Source of the DNA: Halomonas cupida
Lineage (GTDB): Bacteria > Pseudomonadota > Gammaproteobacteria > Pseudomonadales > Halomonadaceae
DNA: 64,000 nucleotides
Assembly (NCBI RefSeq): GCF_900142755.1
Contig: NZ_FRCA01000003.1
Location: forward strand, 248,001-312,000
Reading direction: 5' to 3'
Under the pieces are notes generated by a model, which saw nothing but the letters and a program-made list of their open reading frames with translations, was not told where the DNA came from and made no database searches. The position numbers and the translations under genes were made by a program. Positions 61,467 to 64,000 of the stretch are shown here, piece by piece (the first letter of the stretch is position 1; every line of letters starts with the position of its first letter).

Positions 61467-61551
61467 ATTAACATGGCAATCAAATAGCTCATCCTGATCG
61501 ATTTGATTGTCGTCCGCACCACACCGGCACAGATGCTCGGATCTGCTGGTG
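61467..61551. repeat. Dispersed double-hairpin element, copy 2
   Basis: Matches 13709-13796 over its full length: CAATCAAATAG (61477-61487, one mismatch to a perfect arm) with CGATTTGATTG (61499-61509), same loop CTCATCCTGAT, same linker GTCGTCCGCACC, then a second hairpin with CAGAT/ATCTG and CACC/GGTG. It lies 20 bases after the carbonic anhydrase stop codon. Confidence 0.8.
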
Positions 61552-61571
61552 AAGCCTCGGGCAATGGTCTT

Positions 61572-61675
61572 CAAGACCGTTTTCCAGAACTGGTTTTCAA
61601 GATCGATTTTCAAGGCCAGCTTTCGAGCCCGATTGTCGATAGCAGGTTTCGAGGATGATGTTCGAGGCTTCCTTC
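61572..61675. repeat. Degenerate 13-bp tandem array
   Basis: Eight consecutive 13-base units, each starting C(R)AG or CGA and mostly ending in a T-run: CAAGACCGTTTTC, CAGAACTGGTTTT, CAAGATCGATTTT, CAAGGCCAGCTTT, CGAGCCCGATTGT, CGATAGCAGGTTT, CGAGGATGATGTT, CGAGGCTTCCTTC. The 13-base spacing is not a multiple of three, so it is not protein-coding repetition. It fills most of the gap between the carbonic anhydrase and ferredoxin genes. Confidence 0.6.
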
Positions 61676-61754
61676 CCACTCCGCGGCTTTCATTCCGCAG
61701 ATGCGCCCGCATAGAGGGCCTGTGGCCTGGTCAGAGAGATCAGGCCCGTGGCGG

Positions 61755-64000
<2,246 letters not shown>

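Overview
The window looks like a stretch of chromosome from a moderately GC-rich gammaproteobacterium, most likely a marine or halophilic member of the Halomonadaceae (Halomonas-like). This is inferred from remembered gene content and order, not from a search. The DUF2782 / thrB / polA grouping, biosynthetic speA, tmcA, a CysB-type regulator, two TRAP transporters, TSUP exporters and a FabY-like ketosynthase all fit. No tRNA, rRNA, insertion sequence, prophage or CRISPR array was seen.

Layout. 0-7.4 kb: end of a probable alpha-E protein, a zinc-binding peptidase, a hydrolase/acetyltransferase pair, an FAH-fold hydrolase, then speA-thrB and DUF2782 on the minus strand. 7.5-13.6 kb: polA with a possible small RNA after it, a haloacid dehalogenase-like gene, an LpxR-family protein and a CaCA exchanger. 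13.7-18.5 kb: a run of five hairpins, then TSUP, amidohydrolase and nucleobase permease in one overlapping minus-strand operon, divergent from a LysR gene. 18.6-20.9 kb: tandem paralogous lipoproteins and a DUF202 pair. 20.9-29.1 kb: a visibly more A/T-rich catabolic cluster: enolase-superfamily enzyme and GntR regulator (minus), divergent from GMC oxidoreductase, aldehyde dehydrogenase and a DctPQM TRAP transporter (plus). 29.2-33.4 kb: a ferric-iron ABC transporter whose three genes lie in alternating orientation, with Fur-like sites. 33.5-38.4 kb: TetR, adaptor and RND pump. 38.5-42.6 kb: nitroreductase-fold gene and a second TRAP operon. 42.9-49.3 kb: tmcA, pepD, rmuC and a CysB-type regulator. 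49.3-56.8 kb: dps, glycerate kinase, a four-gene overlapping operon (two lipoproteins, DUF1007, NicO metal transporter), HIT protein, second TSUP, a 44-residue entericidin and an I78 lipoprotein. 56.8-64 kb: thioesterase, short-chain fatty acid transporter, MATE pump, periplasmic carbonic anhydrase, ferredoxin, coaD and a partial ketosynthase.

Two features stand out from ordinary housekeeping content. One is the 20.9-29.1 kb cluster, a self-contained uptake/oxidation module (TRAP import, alcohol to aldehyde to acid oxidation, enolase-superfamily step, GntR control) whose substrate cannot be named. The other is unusually many short repeats: a dispersed double-hairpin element (13.7 and 61.5 kb), a repeated terminator with a compensatory base-pair change (20.0 and 29.2 kb), and separate tandem arrays with 6, 13, 14, 15, 15 and 21 bp units. 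I did not find a clear new defence or mobile system; the repeats and the catabolic cluster are the best leads.
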